Notes under the pieces: model-generated
Database searches by the model: none
Told to the model about the DNA's origin: nothing
What the model saw: the letters and a program-made list of their open reading frames with translations, nothing else
Part shown: in pieces, positions 25,044 to 37,100 of the stretch
How the letters are laid out: each line of letters opens with the position of its first letter
How positions within the stretch are numbered: the first letter of the stretch is position 1
Program-made: the position numbers and the translations under genes
NCBI RefSeq assembly: GCF_003144195.1
Contig: NW_020289998.1
Location: 498,862 to 562,861, forward strand
Reading direction: 5' to 3'
Length of the DNA stretch: 64,000 bases
Origin: Ceraceosorus guamensis
Lineage: Eukaryota > Basidiomycota > Exobasidiomycetes > Ceraceosorales > Ceraceosoraceae

Positions 25044-26161
25044 ATGAAGAGCGGACCGACCGATGATGTGCAGCAAGAAGAGGAAGACGCCATGGACAGC
25101 AGCGCGCCAGAAGACAACTGCTTTGAAAAATTGATCAACCAGAGTACGAAGGTGCGTCCGTCATTGAGGGGGCAGTGTGGGGGACGTACGACTATGAGAA
25201 GAGGTAGCTAGGTGACCCATGGGCCTGGTGAGGTAGTCCGAGCTCGTTGTGGACTTCCGATGGCACACCCACTGCCATAACTAGGTACCAACTCTCCAAA
25301 GAAGAGCAGCTCCTCTCCTGTCGCTGACGCAAAGGCCTCTCTCTTTTTTTCCGTTGCTCTCACAGCTCAAATCGAAGAAACAGGCTAGAGCGTTGGCGAG
25401 CCCCAAGAAGAGGGCTGTGTCAAGCTTAGAAGACGAGGAAATGGACGAGGCACAATGTGCGTCGCCATTGGCGTCCTCGAGACGCACTGCAAAGGTGCGT
25501 CGCAAGAGCGGAGCTGTTGAAGAAGGATGCAATGTCCTCAGGCAAGAGTGGAAGGAACTATGGCGAGACTTTCACAAATCATGTCGTTGATTGTTGCGAC
25601 CGCCGCGCATGATGCTGATTCAGCGCTTCTCCCGCCCACGCCGTTCTCTTCGCAGGGCACTCCTAACAAAACTACTTCTGCACGACTCTCAACAGGTCAG
25701 ACCAGTCCAAAGAAGAGGCCTGCACCAAAGAAAGAGATCGATGAAGAGATGAATGAAGCGAGCTCTCCTAACAAAAAGCGTCCGCAGACGGGCCAAGCAG
25801 CAAGTGCATGGACCGTGAGTATTAACCCGCGACCTGATCTGCGCGCCTTACGACGTTCCACACGTTTACAAGCTCTAGTCCACGTATGCGCTCATGCAGG
25901 CGGAGCAACGCAAAGACATGGTCATGAGCATGTGCGACCTGGGTTATCCTGCCATGGACTGGGCTGCTCTCGGCCAGAGGTGCGGCGGACGCACAGGGGT
26001 GCAAGCTAGAGACTACTGGCGAAAGGTCATGAAGCCAAAGCTTGCTAATGTGAGCTGAAATACGATGGGCTGGCTGGCACTGTGGAAAATACTCGCAACA
26101 AAGCTGTCGCACGTTACTGACCTGAATGTATCGGTGTCTGCAGATGCTAGAGCAAAGCTAG
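25044..26161 (+). CDS. Single-repeat Myb/SANT-like protein, paralogue 4, with duplicated basic exon
   Basis: Five exons: 25044-25151 (36 codons), 25366-25494 (43), 25656-25814 (53), 25900-26049 (50), 26144-26161 (MLEQS plus stop); all phase 0, 187 residues. Exons 2 and 3 look like copies of one exon: each has SPKKR, then (D/E)EEM(D/N)EA, then a SP pair. Exon 3 ends in AWT like its counterparts. Exon 4 is the 50-codon SANT-like core (EQRKDMVMSMCDLG, MDWAALGQRCGGRT, RDYWRKVMK). An alternative start at 25581 would join exon 3 directly and give a protein shaped like the other three, so two isoforms or an annexed extra exon pair are possible. Function inferred as for the other copies. Confidence 0.72.
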
Positions 26162-26600
26162 GGCGTCCGGAGGGGACCGATCAGTATACCTGGGCGTCTC
26201 AAGATCCGACACCATCACCTCGAAGCAAGCCTCCTTCTTCTTTGGGGAACCGGAGCGCCTCCAGCTCATCGATGCACACAGCATCTGCTCAAATCAGCAG
26301 CTGTTTCCTCGACTCCTTTTAGACGCATGTCTTGCTACTTCGCGTATCAATGATGTTGCCCGATTGTCTTCTGAGCGTCGGACCTGCGCACCATATGCTG
26401 TCGTCCTCTTACCATACAAGGACTTTCTGGCTGAACCCTAGTCCGAGAGGCCACATGGTCCCTAGGCCAGCTTCAGCTAAGCCGTTTTCTCTCTCCTGCC
26501 GCCTCGAGTATGCCATCTCACTGCACACGTCTTTTGCAGCTGACTTCAAGTTCGTGCCATTGCGTTCTAGAGGGGCCCAGTCCGTACACACCGAATCTGG
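26162..26600. other. Convergent 3' spacer
   Basis: This 440-bp gap between SANT-like paralogue 4 and EMC5 holds both 3' ends. I see nothing else in it. Confidence 0.4.
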
Positions 26601-27451
26601 TCATGACTTGGCGGCAACCACGGCCTGCTCTGCCAACCTGGGCTCTGACAACATGAAAGGTCCTCTATGATTGAAAGTCATAAAGTTTGATCTAGTTTCC
26701 ACCTGATCGATGGTCCTACGAGTTGCATGGATCAGATTGATCAGCTGCTCCGAATCGCGTATCGTTGCTGTGACTTCTGCGACATGCAGAGCAGCGACGC
26801 ACCTGCCTTTCCATTCTGCGGCCCACGAAATCTGCCTCAAAGGCTGTGCAGTCTTGAGCGTGCCCACTGCGATGAGCAACAGAGCGAGTAGAAGCTCAAG
26901 GAGGATCTGTGATGTGTTGCGTAGAAGCGACAAGTGAGCTCCACTTTACCACAATGCTTGCAAGGAATAGCAGCGCATTTGCGCCATTCAAACTCACGCT
27001 AGCCGGCAGACCTCCTTCTGATGGGTCTGCAAGCAGGGCATTATCGGCCAAGACCAAACCGAGAGACTTGCGAATGGAAAAGTCTGCACGCAAGAGGGAA
27101 TGAGGGGCAAGGGTTAGTAGTGCACATCATCAGGGCGATGCCAAGGGGCGTCACATCATCCCTCGATCGAGCTGGTCATTCTGCCTCTTCCGCCCTGATC
27201 CACTGCTAACGGTTAGGTGCGCCTCCCCTCCTCCTCTGCCTAGCTGGAAGTTTCCGTACCGCCCTGCCCTTCCCCCCCTCCCCCTGCACCCATTGCAAGT
27301 ATCCCGCGCCACAGCAGTGCATGATAGACCAATCTCGGATATCCCACGCACATTCGTAAGCAGAGTATGCAGCGTGGAAAAAGGCAATGGTACCTAGAGC
27401 CAAGGTCGCCCTGCCGGCTGGCGAGGAGCGTCGGCTCCGAGTGCTCGACAT
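26601..27451 (-). CDS. EMC5: ER membrane complex subunit 5
   Basis: Four exons, 27451-27352, 27083-26998, 26906-26803 and 26715-26601, give 134 residues, the normal EMC5 (MMGT) length. Residues 13-30 (GRATLALGTIAFFHAAYS) form the first membrane helix with the family HAAYSAYE motif. Exon 3 supplies the second helix (LLELLLALLLIAVGT) followed by KTAQPLRQISW, and exon 4 ends with TIDQVETRSNF and MTFNHRG, both typical of EMC5. The protein is a core subunit of the EMC insertase, which places tail-anchored and polytopic proteins into the ER membrane. Intron 1 (268 nt) is long for the window. It shares a 464-bp divergent promoter interval with PUS4. Confidence 0.92.
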
Positions 27452-27915
27452 GATCAGGTGCACCGGCCCGCGCGCGTAATTGTGAGCGAGCTGAACGCTA
27501 GCTGGACCTGCTGGTGCGCGTCGGGTTGAGCCTGTAGAGGCGATTGGCCCCTTTGAGGAGGATGAGGTGGAGGCTTTTTGGATGAGAGAACAGAGGCACG
27601 CATGTATGCATAGGCTGACCGGGATGATCAGTCAAGGCACGGGAGTCTTTCGAGCTGCCAGGCGCGAGATCGTGACGAGGTCCGTGCCTCTCGTGCGATA
27701 CAGCACGCAAAGAGAGAGAGAAAGAGGTTAGAAGGTCAAAATCTCGATTTTGCGCGCTGCTGCTTGACTGCCGGTCAGCCGCCCGCCTCCACACCCACTC
27801 ACTCAGCTCGATCAGCAGTCGGATTCGTCTTTGCTTTTTCTTCCAATTCAGATCACACCGACCATCCTCAACATTCCACCTCAGACAGGTCCTTCCTCAC
27901 GCTACCAAAACGCTC
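27452..27915. promoter_or_regulatory. Bidirectional promoter interval EMC5 / PUS4
   Basis: The 464-bp region between two divergent housekeeping genes probably contains both core promoters. Pyrimidine-rich stretches lie on the + strand before PUS4 (about 27830-27900). No TATA box is evident. Confidence 0.5.
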
Positions 27916-29521
27916 ATGGCCACGAGAAAGCTCCTTCAAAGCAGCTCTGCATTCGATTCGCTATTGTCTAGCAAAGTCCTCTCTCACATCAAGGCAAGGC
28001 GAGAGCCGATCGACATGCCGCCCGACAGACAGGGCGGTGGCAGTGGCAGCCGGATTGCGTCCCTCGACGATCGACCTCTCTCGGGCATCTTTGGCATCAA
28101 CAAACCGTCAGGTCCGCTGTCAATGGTGTTGCTGGACGACATCAAGGAGCTCTTCGCTTACAGTTCGTTATTCAAGAACCCGGATGGAAGTTTGCCCGCT
28201 GAGAACGGAGGCAGAGGCTGGAGGGGGGGCAAGAGGAAGACGGGATTGAGCAAGGCGGAGAGGAAAAAGAATGCTCCACCAAAGATTGGACAGGGTGGGA
28301 CGCTGGATCCTCTCGCTGACGGCGTGCTCGGTGAGTTCTCGGCGTCCAGCGCATATATTCATGATCCACACCTGCTGCTATCCTTGTTGCGTGAATCTCA
28401 TGTCCCGCACTCCCCATAAACACACACACAACAGTTGTCGGTGTCGGAAGAGGGACAAAGCAGCTGCAGCGCTTTTTGGATTGCACCAAAGAGTACCGTT
28501 CCACCGGCTTGCTGGGAACAGCAACGACCTCGTACGACTGCAAGGATCCTATCCTTCTTCGCGCGCCTTTTCAGCATGTTTCTCGAGAGACCATCTTGGA
28601 AGCCCTACCTCGTTTTCGAGGGGACCTGAAGCAACTACCACCCTTGTTCAGCGCCATCAAGATGGACGGCAAGAGGTTGTTCGACTATGCCAGAGAGGGA
28701 TCGGAGCTACCCAGACCCATCGAGCCAAGGAGTGTCCGCGTAGAACAACTGGAGCTGGTCGAGTGGCATCCCGCAGGGAGTCACGCGTGGGTGGAACCTG
28801 TCGAGGAGTGCGGAGAGGAGGAGAAAAAGCTGGTTGGAAGGGTGCGCAGGCTGGCAGGTCTAGATCCGAGTGCGCCAGGTACGGACGACGCTGCCTTGAG
28901 CGGCCAGAACGGAGCGTCGAGCTCGTTGATCGTAGAGAAAGAAGACGAGACAGGCCCAACGCCAGAAAAGGCGAGTTCCGGTCCGCCGGCATTTACAATC
29001 GACATGACGGTGACGAGCGGGACGTATGTGCGAAGCATAGTCCACGATCTGGCTCAATCGGTAGGCAGCGCTGCGCACGTGGTCAGACTGACGCGCAACA
29101 GGCAGGGAGAGTTCAGCATTGGCACGTTGGGATCAAAAGCGGACGTCACGGCAGGAGTGACACGCGACGCTTTCTCGGATAGCTTGCGGGATGACAACCG
29201 TGCGGAGAGGCAACACGCAGGGACTGGTGCGGACAGGGCGGGCGAGGTGAAGAACGGAGACATTGCCGAGCAGGACAAAGCAGCAAAGACGAGCAAGGAC
29301 GTCGCATTGCCGGGCAATTGTATCGAGTGGCACGTTTTTGAAAAGGCCTTGAAAGAGTTCGAAGAGGACACAGTGGAGCGCGACGAGCAAGGCTTGGCTG
29401 AATGGGAACGAATCTTGCTAAGCAGGTGAGCAGGGCAACGCGCATTCTGGAACAACAAGTCATTTCGCATGCCACTAACTACGGCTCTGTGTACTGCTCG
29501 TTCAGAATTCAGCCCTGTTGA
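27916..29521 (+). CDS. PUS4: tRNA pseudouridine-55 synthase, TruB family
   Basis: Exons 27916-28330 and 28435 onward. It makes pseudouridine 55 in the T-loop of tRNAs. The TruB landmarks are clear: GIFGINKPSGPLS near the N-terminus, the catalytic loop GGTLDPLADGVLG with Asp131, then VVGVGRGTKQLQ across the intron, KEYRSTGLLG, PPLFSAIKMDGKRL and SGTYVRSIVHDLA. Charged insertions of about 80 and 60 residues set it apart from bacterial TruB, as in fungal Pus4. Two 3' ends are possible. Unspliced, the frame stops at 29429 (469 residues). A third intron 29426-29505 (GTGAGC, branch CTAAC, TTCAG) would give IQPC and a stop at 29519-29521 (473 residues). It converges on UTP4. Confidence 0.93.
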
Positions 29522-29654
29522 GCGGTTCATCGTCACCAATACATGCGCACCTCAAACCATACCGTGGCCCATAGAGCAGGACCTGTTGGCGTGCGACTCA
29601 GCATCTTGCATTACATAGTCATCATCTTGTCTCTAATCCTGCTGATCGTTTTGC

Positions 29655-32600
29655 CTAGCTGCCATAGCGGGGACCACGCGAAAAGGCAGGTGGCAGATGC
29701 CTTGTCAAGGCGAAAAAGGGCCTTTCGACCACGACGAGCTCAGGATCAGCCCTTGCTGCGGTTGTTGGTGTGATCGATCCGAGTTGATGCGGGCTAGAAC
29801 CTAGCAAGTCGACGTAGAGTAGAGAGCTATACCTCTTTGTCAAGTTGACGTGCCATGCTGGTCCAGCATCAGGTTTGTTGGTTCCGTCTGACCCACTGAG
29901 TGCGCCATTACTACTCCCACCAGCTTCAGAAGCTCCTCTCTTCCGACTCCACTTGCGAGCGGTCGTCCCTGGTGCAGATGCGCCTTCGGTCAGCTTTCTC
30001 GCCGTACAGATGAAAGATGCGCCCCACACGAGCAAGGCGGCAGACGCTTCGCGGGAGCTCGAAGCAGACCTTTGGCCAATCCAGAAAACGCCGATCGCGC
30101 TATCTCTCTGATTTGCCAATTTGGCACGCAGATTCCTTTCGAGCGCTTTCATACTCGAGTCTGCTGAGCTGGCCGCGTCCGATTGCTCGAGATCGTACAG
30201 CAAAAGTCGATTTGTGGGCATCAAGATGGCCAGCCGGGACGACTGAAGCGGATCGAAGGATGCGGAAGAAGGCACGTGAGCAGGAGAGGGTAATGTCCGA
30301 TGGAGAACGTGTGTGTCGAGATTGAAGACGTGCAATCTTCGTGAGCTGTCCCCACTGAGCAAGTAAAGCCCATCTGCTGAGATGACCAGCATATCGATAC
30401 GCGCGTGAGAGTCGCGTGCGCTCGACGCGGCACCCGCAGAAATCTCGTGTTCCTCTAGGCCCCGCTCAGCCTCGTTTTCCGGCGCGTCCGACTCTCCTTG
30501 CTTGTGAGCCGTGCCATTTGAAAGCTTGCCATTCGTCAGAGCCGACTTGTCTGTTGATGATGAAGGTGTTGCTGTCGTGGTGGCGCGTCCCGCAACGCTC
30601 CTCTCGGTGACGACTCTTCTCCGATGGTGGCCAAATGTCTCCACTAGGGCGCATTTGCCCGCAGAAGAAATGCTGACGACGTGCAAGAAGCTGCCCGGGT
30701 GCGTAGCGCATACCAAGCGCGTAGAGTCAGGTGTGAAGGCGAGAGCGCTGCTTCCCGGAGCTTTGCCCCCAAGTGCAGCTCCAAACGACTTTTCCCGACG
30801 AGGTTCCAAGATCAGGTCGACTGCCGCCTCGGTACCGTGGGGTTTGAGCTCAAACAGCTTCGTTTCGTACAAGTCAGACACTGCTAACCACTTGCCGTCC
30901 GGAGAGATGGCGTGCGCGACAAGATTGCTCTGCGCGCGCGGTTCCATCTCCAACAATTTCCTCCATCCTGCTTCGGGCTGTTGCAAACTGTCTAGCTGCT
31001 GTTCGGGTGCAGATGCCGAGTTAGCTCCAAAGTCGGCCCGATCGGGTAGAGCCCAGATAGCAGTGCTCTGATCTCTGCGCAGAGACAACCAACGCTTCAG
31101 AGGCGCACTGCTGACGACTGCACCTCCGCCCAGGGTGCTGCCTCTGCACGAGGCAGGAACGAATGGCAGCCTTCTCTGTACAGTCTCGGCAAATGAGACA
31201 TTGTCAGTCGTTGAGACGGGGTTGATCAAGTCGCGAGCAGTATCGCCTCTGAATGCCGATCCGCGGTTCTTTCGGCTGCTCTTGCCTTTGGTTCCAATGT
31301 TGAAATTCGACGGCGAGGCCGCTGGTGTGAGCGTAACGCCAAAGTCGGTTCCGCCGCTAGCAAGAATCGGTACTGTAAGCTGGCGCAGTGTGGATGCTGG
31401 AGACTTGCTCTCTTGAACTGCTTTGGCGTCAAGAGGTGGGCAAATGGCTAGCGCTTTGATGTCGTGCGTGTGCAGCTTGCGTAAGCCGGTGTTGACCCAC
31501 TTTGCCTTGATTCCTTCTCCGATGAGTGCGTACTCAGACACTCTCTGGTCCACTGAGCCGGCATACACGGTTCTGCCGTCAGGTCCAGCAGTCAGACAAA
31601 GCACATCTGCGCCTTTGCCGTGCACGCCGAACGAAGCTCCCGAGAGCGCTGTCCGAGTCCGGGCATCGTAAAATGTGACGCTGCCGCGGCTATCGCCAAG
31701 CACAATCTGGCCATTTGGCAGGGCTAAACAAGACCACACGATTGTCTGCTCCGATCTGCTCCTATCCACGTTCAACTTTGAGACTTGTCTCCCGGTCTGA
31801 GCGTCCCATATGAGTGCAGAGGAGCTCGATGTGCCTCCGACCAAGAAGCTGTCCTGCCAACCGTCATCTTCGTCTTCATCCTCGTCCGAACTGTCAGTCT
31901 CGTCAGCGCTGCTATCTTCCTTGTCGGTGGAGGGCATCTGCCGTCTTTTTACGCCGTGCACAGCGGATCTTCTGCGAGGCGAACCCCAGGCCAAACTGAC
32001 AATTCGCGTCTTTGCACGATCGCAGCGGGGCGCTACGCCTGTGCGAGATCCGTCCGCTCTCCTCTTTCCCGCATGCTCAGGCGTGAGATGCTCAAAGCGT
32101 CCCCGTGCAACGTCTACAATTCTTACCACTCCGTCTTCGCAGCCTAGCGCGAGGTACTTGCTGAGAGGATCGGCGGCCATGCTCCAGATAGCACCCCCGC
32201 CGCTGCTCAGAGTTCTCGAAAGGCTCCTTTGACTTCGACCCTTGTCCAAGCCAAGCTGCAGGAAATGCTGAGCTGATTGTTCTCCGGTGATAGAAGGAGC
32301 AGAAAGCGCAGAATGAGACAGCAAGTGGGCCGGTAGAAAATGCTCCGTGAGGATCGAGCCACCGGAAGAGGAGAAGAGGCGAGGAATGCTCAATGTAGTG
32401 CTGCTGCTGTAGCCCGCGACATCCTCGGGCGCCGAGGTGAAGATGAAGGCCAAATGGTCGATCTTAGATGCAGCAGGTCCTACGAGAGTCTGTCATGATG
32501 CACGTTGGATGTACGAGCAAAGAGAGCGGATAAGGCATATCAGCGAGGGTGCGGGGTAACGAAGGCCACCTCTCACTCAGCACTCACAGAATCGACAATC

Positions 32601-32932
32601 CAGCTCTTGGCATTGCCAGAGCTGTCACGTGCAGCAGCATCCCCATCGCCGCCAGAGTTCTCAGACACCCAAGTACAAATGTCGATGTTGCCATTGTCGC
32701 GCCCGATGGCAAGGACTGGTCTGACGTGCAGTGAATGATGCGGCAATGAAGGGCTAAAGGCGAGCGCAGTGATGGATGAAGGAGACCAGTCTAGGAATCG
32801 CGTGCGGTGCACTGCCAATGTGTTGGAAGAGGATGACGCGACAGGACCTCGTTGCTGCTGTTGCCCTCTTGCTGCTGACGGTGAACTGGCAGTCTCTGCT
32901 TTGCCATCGGCCATGTCAACATCGAGCGACAT
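29655..32932 (-). CDS. UTP4: U3 snoRNP t-UTP subunit Utp4 (cirhin homologue), WD40
   Basis: Two exons, 32932-32588 and 32489-29655, phase 0, 1,059 residues. Exon 1 contains VHRTRFLDWSPSSITALAFS and ICTWVSEN, the first-blade signature of Utp4. Exon 2 continues with WD-type blades (IWSMAADPLSKYLALGCEDG, SALIWDAQTGR, LCLTAGPDGRTVYAGSVDQR, KLHTHDIKALAI) and ends with VVVERPFFALTRHLPPAF and RYGS, a characteristic Utp4 terminus. Low-complexity acidic and Ser-rich inserts make it longer than the yeast protein. In known systems Utp4 belongs to the t-UTP/UTP-A complex that joins pre-rRNA first and supports 18S processing in the nucleolus. An in-frame ATG further upstream (33052) exists but looks less likely. 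Confidence 0.93.
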
Positions 32933-34157
32933 GACTGCGCGTAGAATCGCGGGTTTGGTGAGGGAGCTGCCAATGCCTCTGCGAGGAAGGCTGACCGAAG
33001 GGGAAGCGATGCGTGACTGTACCTCGAAGAGCGCGATGTGAATGAACAGCAAGAAGGTTCATATCTATGTATGCTAGCGCTTTCAATCCTTCTCCCCATT
33101 CCCAATCCACTGAGGAGGAGCATCTTTCCAAATCTTGAATCATCCGTCATGGCTGCAAAACGGCTGGGCTGCCACAAATTTTTCTCTACGACTCACGTGA
33201 GCCATGAGCAAGGCGAAAGTCTACGGACGGACGTTTGTCGGACACCGCGGAGTGGACTGGACTCGCATCGCATGCACGCTTCTGATGCATGATGAGCTGC
33301 GCTATACCTCACGACTGCAGCCGCGGCGTGAGTGGTGAGTGTGCAGCAAAGACGCGACGCGTTTCCCCGTCATTCGTGATGGTGGTTGCGGCTCTTCTTG
33401 AGCGCTGCGAGCAGAGGCCAAAGAGCGTTCATGCAGCAGCGTACTTGGATACCTGCTGGCTCCCGGCAAACTCTTCTCCCCGAGAGTCCATCCCGAGCTA
33501 CTCGCGATGGCGCGGAAAAAGGGGAGGGTGATGATTCATTCGTGATCCATACGTCGTCGTCTGAGCTCTTGCAGAGGTTCCAGGCTGGTAGTCTGCCGCA
33601 TTTGATTAACGGTCTGCCTTAATTGTCCCGCTCCTCATCTCCCTATACGGCCCAACAGGAACCTTCGCGCGGGAAGTTGTCACCCACAGATTGGCTGCCC
33701 TGCCGCCGCCCGTCTTCCAAGCAAGATCACAGCCCAGAGCTCGCTCTCCCTCCTCTTGCTCATCCACGCTTGGTTCCTTTCAGTCTTGAGTCTTGAGTCT
33801 CGAGTCGTGAGTCGTGAGTGTCATCACATCGCGTCACGCGCTTCGCCTTGTCCATGCAGACGACGGCCGCGCGCGCGCGCGTCCCGCACTTGTGACTTGA
33901 GCAAACGCCTCAACCTCTTTGTGACACTGCGGCCATTGCGATTGCCCAAGCGCGCTGCTCCAACGGATTCGAGCTCCCGGCTGCTGCGCGCAAGGGGATC
34001 GAGGACATCGCATATTCCAGGATCATCAGTCTACATGAAGCATCGACGGTAGCAGCCGCGCGAGACCCGACACTTGACCGATGCAAGGCGTTGGGGGAAT
34101 CAGCAGCGTAGCAGCAAGACTTCTCGCCGCGTCGCTCGATCAGCATCACATTCAAGA
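32933..34157. promoter_or_regulatory. Divergent spacer UTP4 / serine-rich membrane protein
   Basis: This 1.2-kb spacer separates two divergent genes. A run of related words GAGTCTTGAGTCTCGAGTCG lies at about 33785-33805, followed by CGTGAGTCGTGAGTG, and a CG-alternating stretch (GCGCGCGCGCG) sits near 33870. No gene is supported. Confidence 0.45.
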
Positions 34158-37100
34158 ATGGCTGCGCGCCCTCGTCTGTCAACGCGGAAACATCGCCTGA
34201 TGCGAGATGTCGATCTCGCTCAGGAAGAAGCGCCGATACGCAAGGGCAGTGCACACAGCGCACAACCGTCATCGGATGCTCATTCCAGCTTGAGGAGCGC
34301 TACAACTCACGCTGGCAGTAGCAGCGCATACAGACCAGCCTCGCTCAGCGAGTTCGCACCGCCACCTCCCTCCACCTCATCCTCCACCCTGGTCTCCTCT
34401 CACGATCCGATTCAGACCGCCCACCACTCGCCTCCTGCATCTGACCTCACGTCATCCGATATCGAGACTTCACCCACCTTGGGACCCGTCAAGCGCAAAC
34501 GATCCTTTGGCTCTACGGCTAGAGCTTTCGAAGATGCCTTGGATCGAGCGACACTGACCGGCGATCCTGGCAAATCCGCTTCCAGCCCACTCTCGCCAAG
34601 ACAAAACAGGTTCAAATTCGTTCCGCAAGCTTGCCCGCAGGACGTCCGGTGCTCCATCTCGGAAATCGAAGCTGGTCTATGCGCTTGTGCTATTCCGGCC
34701 ACAGACTCGGGCGAGGGCAGTTCCCCGAACAGCGCCAACGAGGGCCTGGCAGGCTCGCACGCTAGGAGGCGGAGCGCTTCGAGGAACGGAGCGGTCAGTG
34801 AGCTGACAGCGGTTGGAGAGGTGGAGCCTGCATGGGATGCTCGAGAGAGGAGGAGAGCTCGAGAAGCCGCACACGCCAGCCGCATCGGTGCAACCTCGTC
34901 CACGCTGAGCTCCAGCGAAGAGAGCACAGAGCTGAGGGCTGAGGCCGAAAGCAGCCGCCCACGCATGGGGAGCGTCGGGCTGGTCGACCCTGCTGGCGAG
35001 CAGAGCCGTCATCGTTCCGGTGGTTTGCGACGTGCCCCGCTGTCTCCCCGGTACGTGCAGCACATTCTCGAGAGAACTGGTGAGTTGCCGACCAAATACT
35101 GTTCACCCGTCTCGATCTCACCCTCTTCCTTATCCTCTTTATCATTGTGCCGCCTTCTAAAGAGCCGGCCTCTCTTTCTAGCCCGCGGGGTCTGAGCTCC
35201 CTGGCAAATTTGCAACCGGATGGACCAATCCCGAGCCCTTTTAAGCGACGATCCTCACCCGATCCTGCTGCTCGGCCAGCCAACCGGCCTAGCTCAGTTA
35301 CTGCAGCACCACCAAGTGTTAGGGCCTCTGCGAGCACTTCTAGGAATGCAGAGGAAGACCTGAACCCGGAGACAACGAGCTTGGCTCGTCAGAGCATCAG
35401 GTCGGTTTTTGAGCATATGCTGGAGCTGGAGGCGGAAGCGTACAAGTCGAGCCGAGCGAGGAGGGCCGAGAGAGAAAACAGCAACCGGGTCTTGTCGAGC
35501 GAGAGGCGGGCCGAAGCCACGAAACGCTCATCTTCTGAGCACATGCGCGAAGCGCCTATAAGACCCGTGCCCACTTCCGCCCGGTCGCCAAGTCTAGTCT
35601 CAGCACGTAGTGCAAGCGCCTCGACAAGCAGAATACCGCAAAGCTCTGCTCGAAGGAGAAGAACGGATGAGGACAGGCTTCGGAACTTGAGCGGCACGCA
35701 GCTGGATCTTTCGAACATGCCTTTCGGGAGCCACTCAAATGGGGCCTCGCGCAATAGACTTGCTCATCAGCGAGAAAGATCTCTCGAAGCCGTGACATCT
35801 GAACTATCGCAGCCTATCAAGCCAAGTCGGCATGATCCTAGCCCCTCCAAATCCCATGGGTATGCCGCCAGACTACGCGCTGCACAAGCTGATTTGAGCA
35901 ATGGGGAGCCGAGCGGGAGCCGGGATGCGCAGGCGCATCCGCCAAAGCCTTCAGGCTCGTCGATACCCACAAAAGGCGTACCATCAGGAGCAGAATTTGT
36001 CGTTGACGAGTCACAAGCAGCGGAAAGGCGCACAACATCTAGTCGTGCTCGCTCTGCTTCCACAGGGACTCCGCATTCGGCGACAGGTGAGGGGGAGAAA
36101 GTATCATCGCACGAAATGCGCACCTCACTATTGAAACGAAGCATAAGTGGAAGTGAAGTGCCCACCCATTCTTCGGCTCCGTCCTCCTTTCCTGCTACAG
36201 CTCGTATAAGCAACTCGTCCTCCAGAGTGCGATCCTTGGCTGCCGGTGAAGAGTTCGGGAGAAGCGCGAGCGGCAATGCCGAGGGTGAAGCAGACGCGAC
36301 GGTCTCTTCACGCAGTCTCACTGTGGAACAGCTAGAGGAAGAAGCCGAAGAAGCGGATTTCGCCATGCCTCCTCTTCCCGCTGACGGTCGTATTGAGACT
36401 GCAAGTCGACCTGTTCGTGGGCCTGATCAGTCCCTGTACGGCCAGAGAGAGGCCGACGAAGAGAGCACGCCAGCAGCGCCCACTACGCCAACACTTCACG
36501 TCACTGCTCCAAGCGCTGGGCTAATGCAAGACTTTGTTTTTCCATCGCCTACCACATCTGATCACGGCACTAGTCCGTTGATCGGCTCTGGCACGGGAAA
36601 CAACTCGCCCATCTCTGGAAGTCCAAGGAGGGGCCATCGCCGAGGAAGGGGTAGTCCAACTATTAGCATATCTTCGCGAGCACCTGCAGATGCTCAAACG
36701 AGGGCGGAAGTGGGAAGAGCGCTTGGCAGCCCGTTGTTGGAGGTGCCGCAACAGTGGGATCGCAGCAGCGACTCGGAGGCTGCTCGTGGTGATGAGCGTG
36801 GGCAAGATGGGCCCGGGCCGACAAGGAAGCTCGATGAAGAGCCAGAGAACGCTTCCGAGTCTCTTGCAGGGCGACGAAGGACTGTGCGATTCAGTCCTCA
36901 GCCAGAGGTACACGAAACCACCCCGCTCTCTTCTCCAGAGCAACCTCAAAGGAGAGGCGGGCCTGCTTCCGACTTTGAAGGCAGGTTCGATCTTTCGTCG
37001 AAGAATGCGGCACAGGACAGCAGTCCGCCTGTCGTTGATCTTGAACCTGCTGCCAGGGCTGCTGAGCCTCATGGCTTTGACTTATTAGGACATGACCCTC

